A program made the position numbers and the translations under genes. Positions 6,554 through 6,712 of a DNA stretch of 6,712 nucleotides are shown here, piece after piece (the first letter of the stretch is position 1; the number at the start of each line of letters is the position of its first letter). The notes beneath the pieces are model-generated. The model saw only the letters and a list, made by a program, of their open reading frames with translations, was not told the DNA's origin and ran no database searches. Origin of the DNA: Roseobacter sp. (lineage in GTDB: Bacteria; Pseudomonadota; Alphaproteobacteria; Rhodobacterales; Rhodobacteraceae); assembly GCA_024636425.1 (NCBI GenBank), contig JAGXHB010000028.1:1-6712 (forward strand). Direction: 5' to 3'.

Positions 6554-6712
6554 GTCCAAGATAGGCCTCCAGAACGGCGCGGTCTTCGCGGATTTCCTGC
6601 GGTGTGCCTTCAGCGATACGTTGCCCCGCGGCCATCACCAATATGCGGTCGGCGCCGGCCATCACCAGCTCCACCGCGTGTTCGATCAGCAGGATGCCCA
6701 CACCCTTCTCAC
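6546..6712 (-). CDS. livG: LivG-type ABC transporter ATP-binding protein, C-terminal end only
   Basis: The last 54 codons of the partner ATPase; the rest lies beyond the right edge. The reading frame runs from 6710 down to a TGA at 6546-6548. The visible part begins EKGVGILLIEHAVELVM, where IEH carries the switch (H-loop) histidine typical of LivG. It continues through ADRILVMAAGQRIAEGTP to the characteristic C-terminal EAYLGHA. This tail (LxIEH...ADRIxVxxxGxxIAEGTPxEI...YLG) is specific to the LivG/BraF branch rather than LivF. Its stop overlaps the start of the livF-type gene by 8 bases (ATG) or 14 bases (TTG), the normal livG-livF order. Walker A, Q-loop, signature and Walker B are outside the window. 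Confidence 0.9.
   Translation of the reverse strand, partial: EKGVGILLIEHAVELVMAGADRILVMAAGQRIAEGTPQEIREDRAVLEAYLGHA
6566..6570 (-). promoter_or_regulatory. Shine-Dalgarno of the livF-type gene, inside the livG-type coding region
   Basis: GGAGG on the minus strand lies within the last codons of the upstream ATPase gene. It is 6 bases from a TTG codon and 12 bases from an in-frame ATG two codons later. Spacing favours TTG and codon choice favours ATG. The overlap points to coupled translation of the two ATPases. Confidence 0.55.

Noticed and set aside
6334..6564. Plus-strand open frame opposite the livF-type Walker A region
   Set aside because: The minus strand carries an unmistakable ABC ATPase; the plus-strand translation is Arg-rich and featureless.

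Overview
The window looks like chromosomal DNA of a GC-rich alphaproteobacterium, probably of the Rhodobacterales/Roseobacter type. That placement is inference from codon usage and from the family flavour of the proteins (SecDF, the bacterial M19 dipeptidase subfamily, the Liv-type ABC transporter). No rRNA, tRNA or marker gene is present to settle it.

Left half, plus strand: the window opens inside a secDF gene (bases 1-2133), a single protein fusing the SecD and SecF proton-driven subunits of the Sec translocon. It ends at a strong GC hairpin (2143-2168). After a 178-base gap holding a possible sigma-70 promoter comes a complete 596-residue SLC13-type permease (2312-4102), with two cytoplasmic TrkA-C/RCK-C domains between its two membrane halves.

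Middle: about 740 bases (4103-4846) without a convincing gene separate the two convergent gene blocks. The left part is AT-rich (about 34% GC by hand count over 4201-4320). It carries one weak 43-codon reading frame and some small hairpins. Its right part returns to high GC and may be the decayed edge of a mobile element. This stretch looks like an old junction.

Right half, minus strand: three tightly packed genes read leftward from the right window edge. They are the last 54 codons of a LivG-type ATPase, a complete LivF-type ATPase overlapping it, and an M19 (renal/membrane dipeptidase family) protein 18 bases further on. Together they look like the tail of a branched-chain/hydrophobic amino-acid type ABC import operon with a cytoplasmic hydrolase-fold partner acting on whatever is imported. 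The dipeptidase lacks the N-terminal His-x-Asp pair and the bridging Glu of the classical binuclear zinc site, which is the most interesting point in the window.

I found no CRISPR array, tRNA, intact insertion sequence, defence system or other clearly new system.
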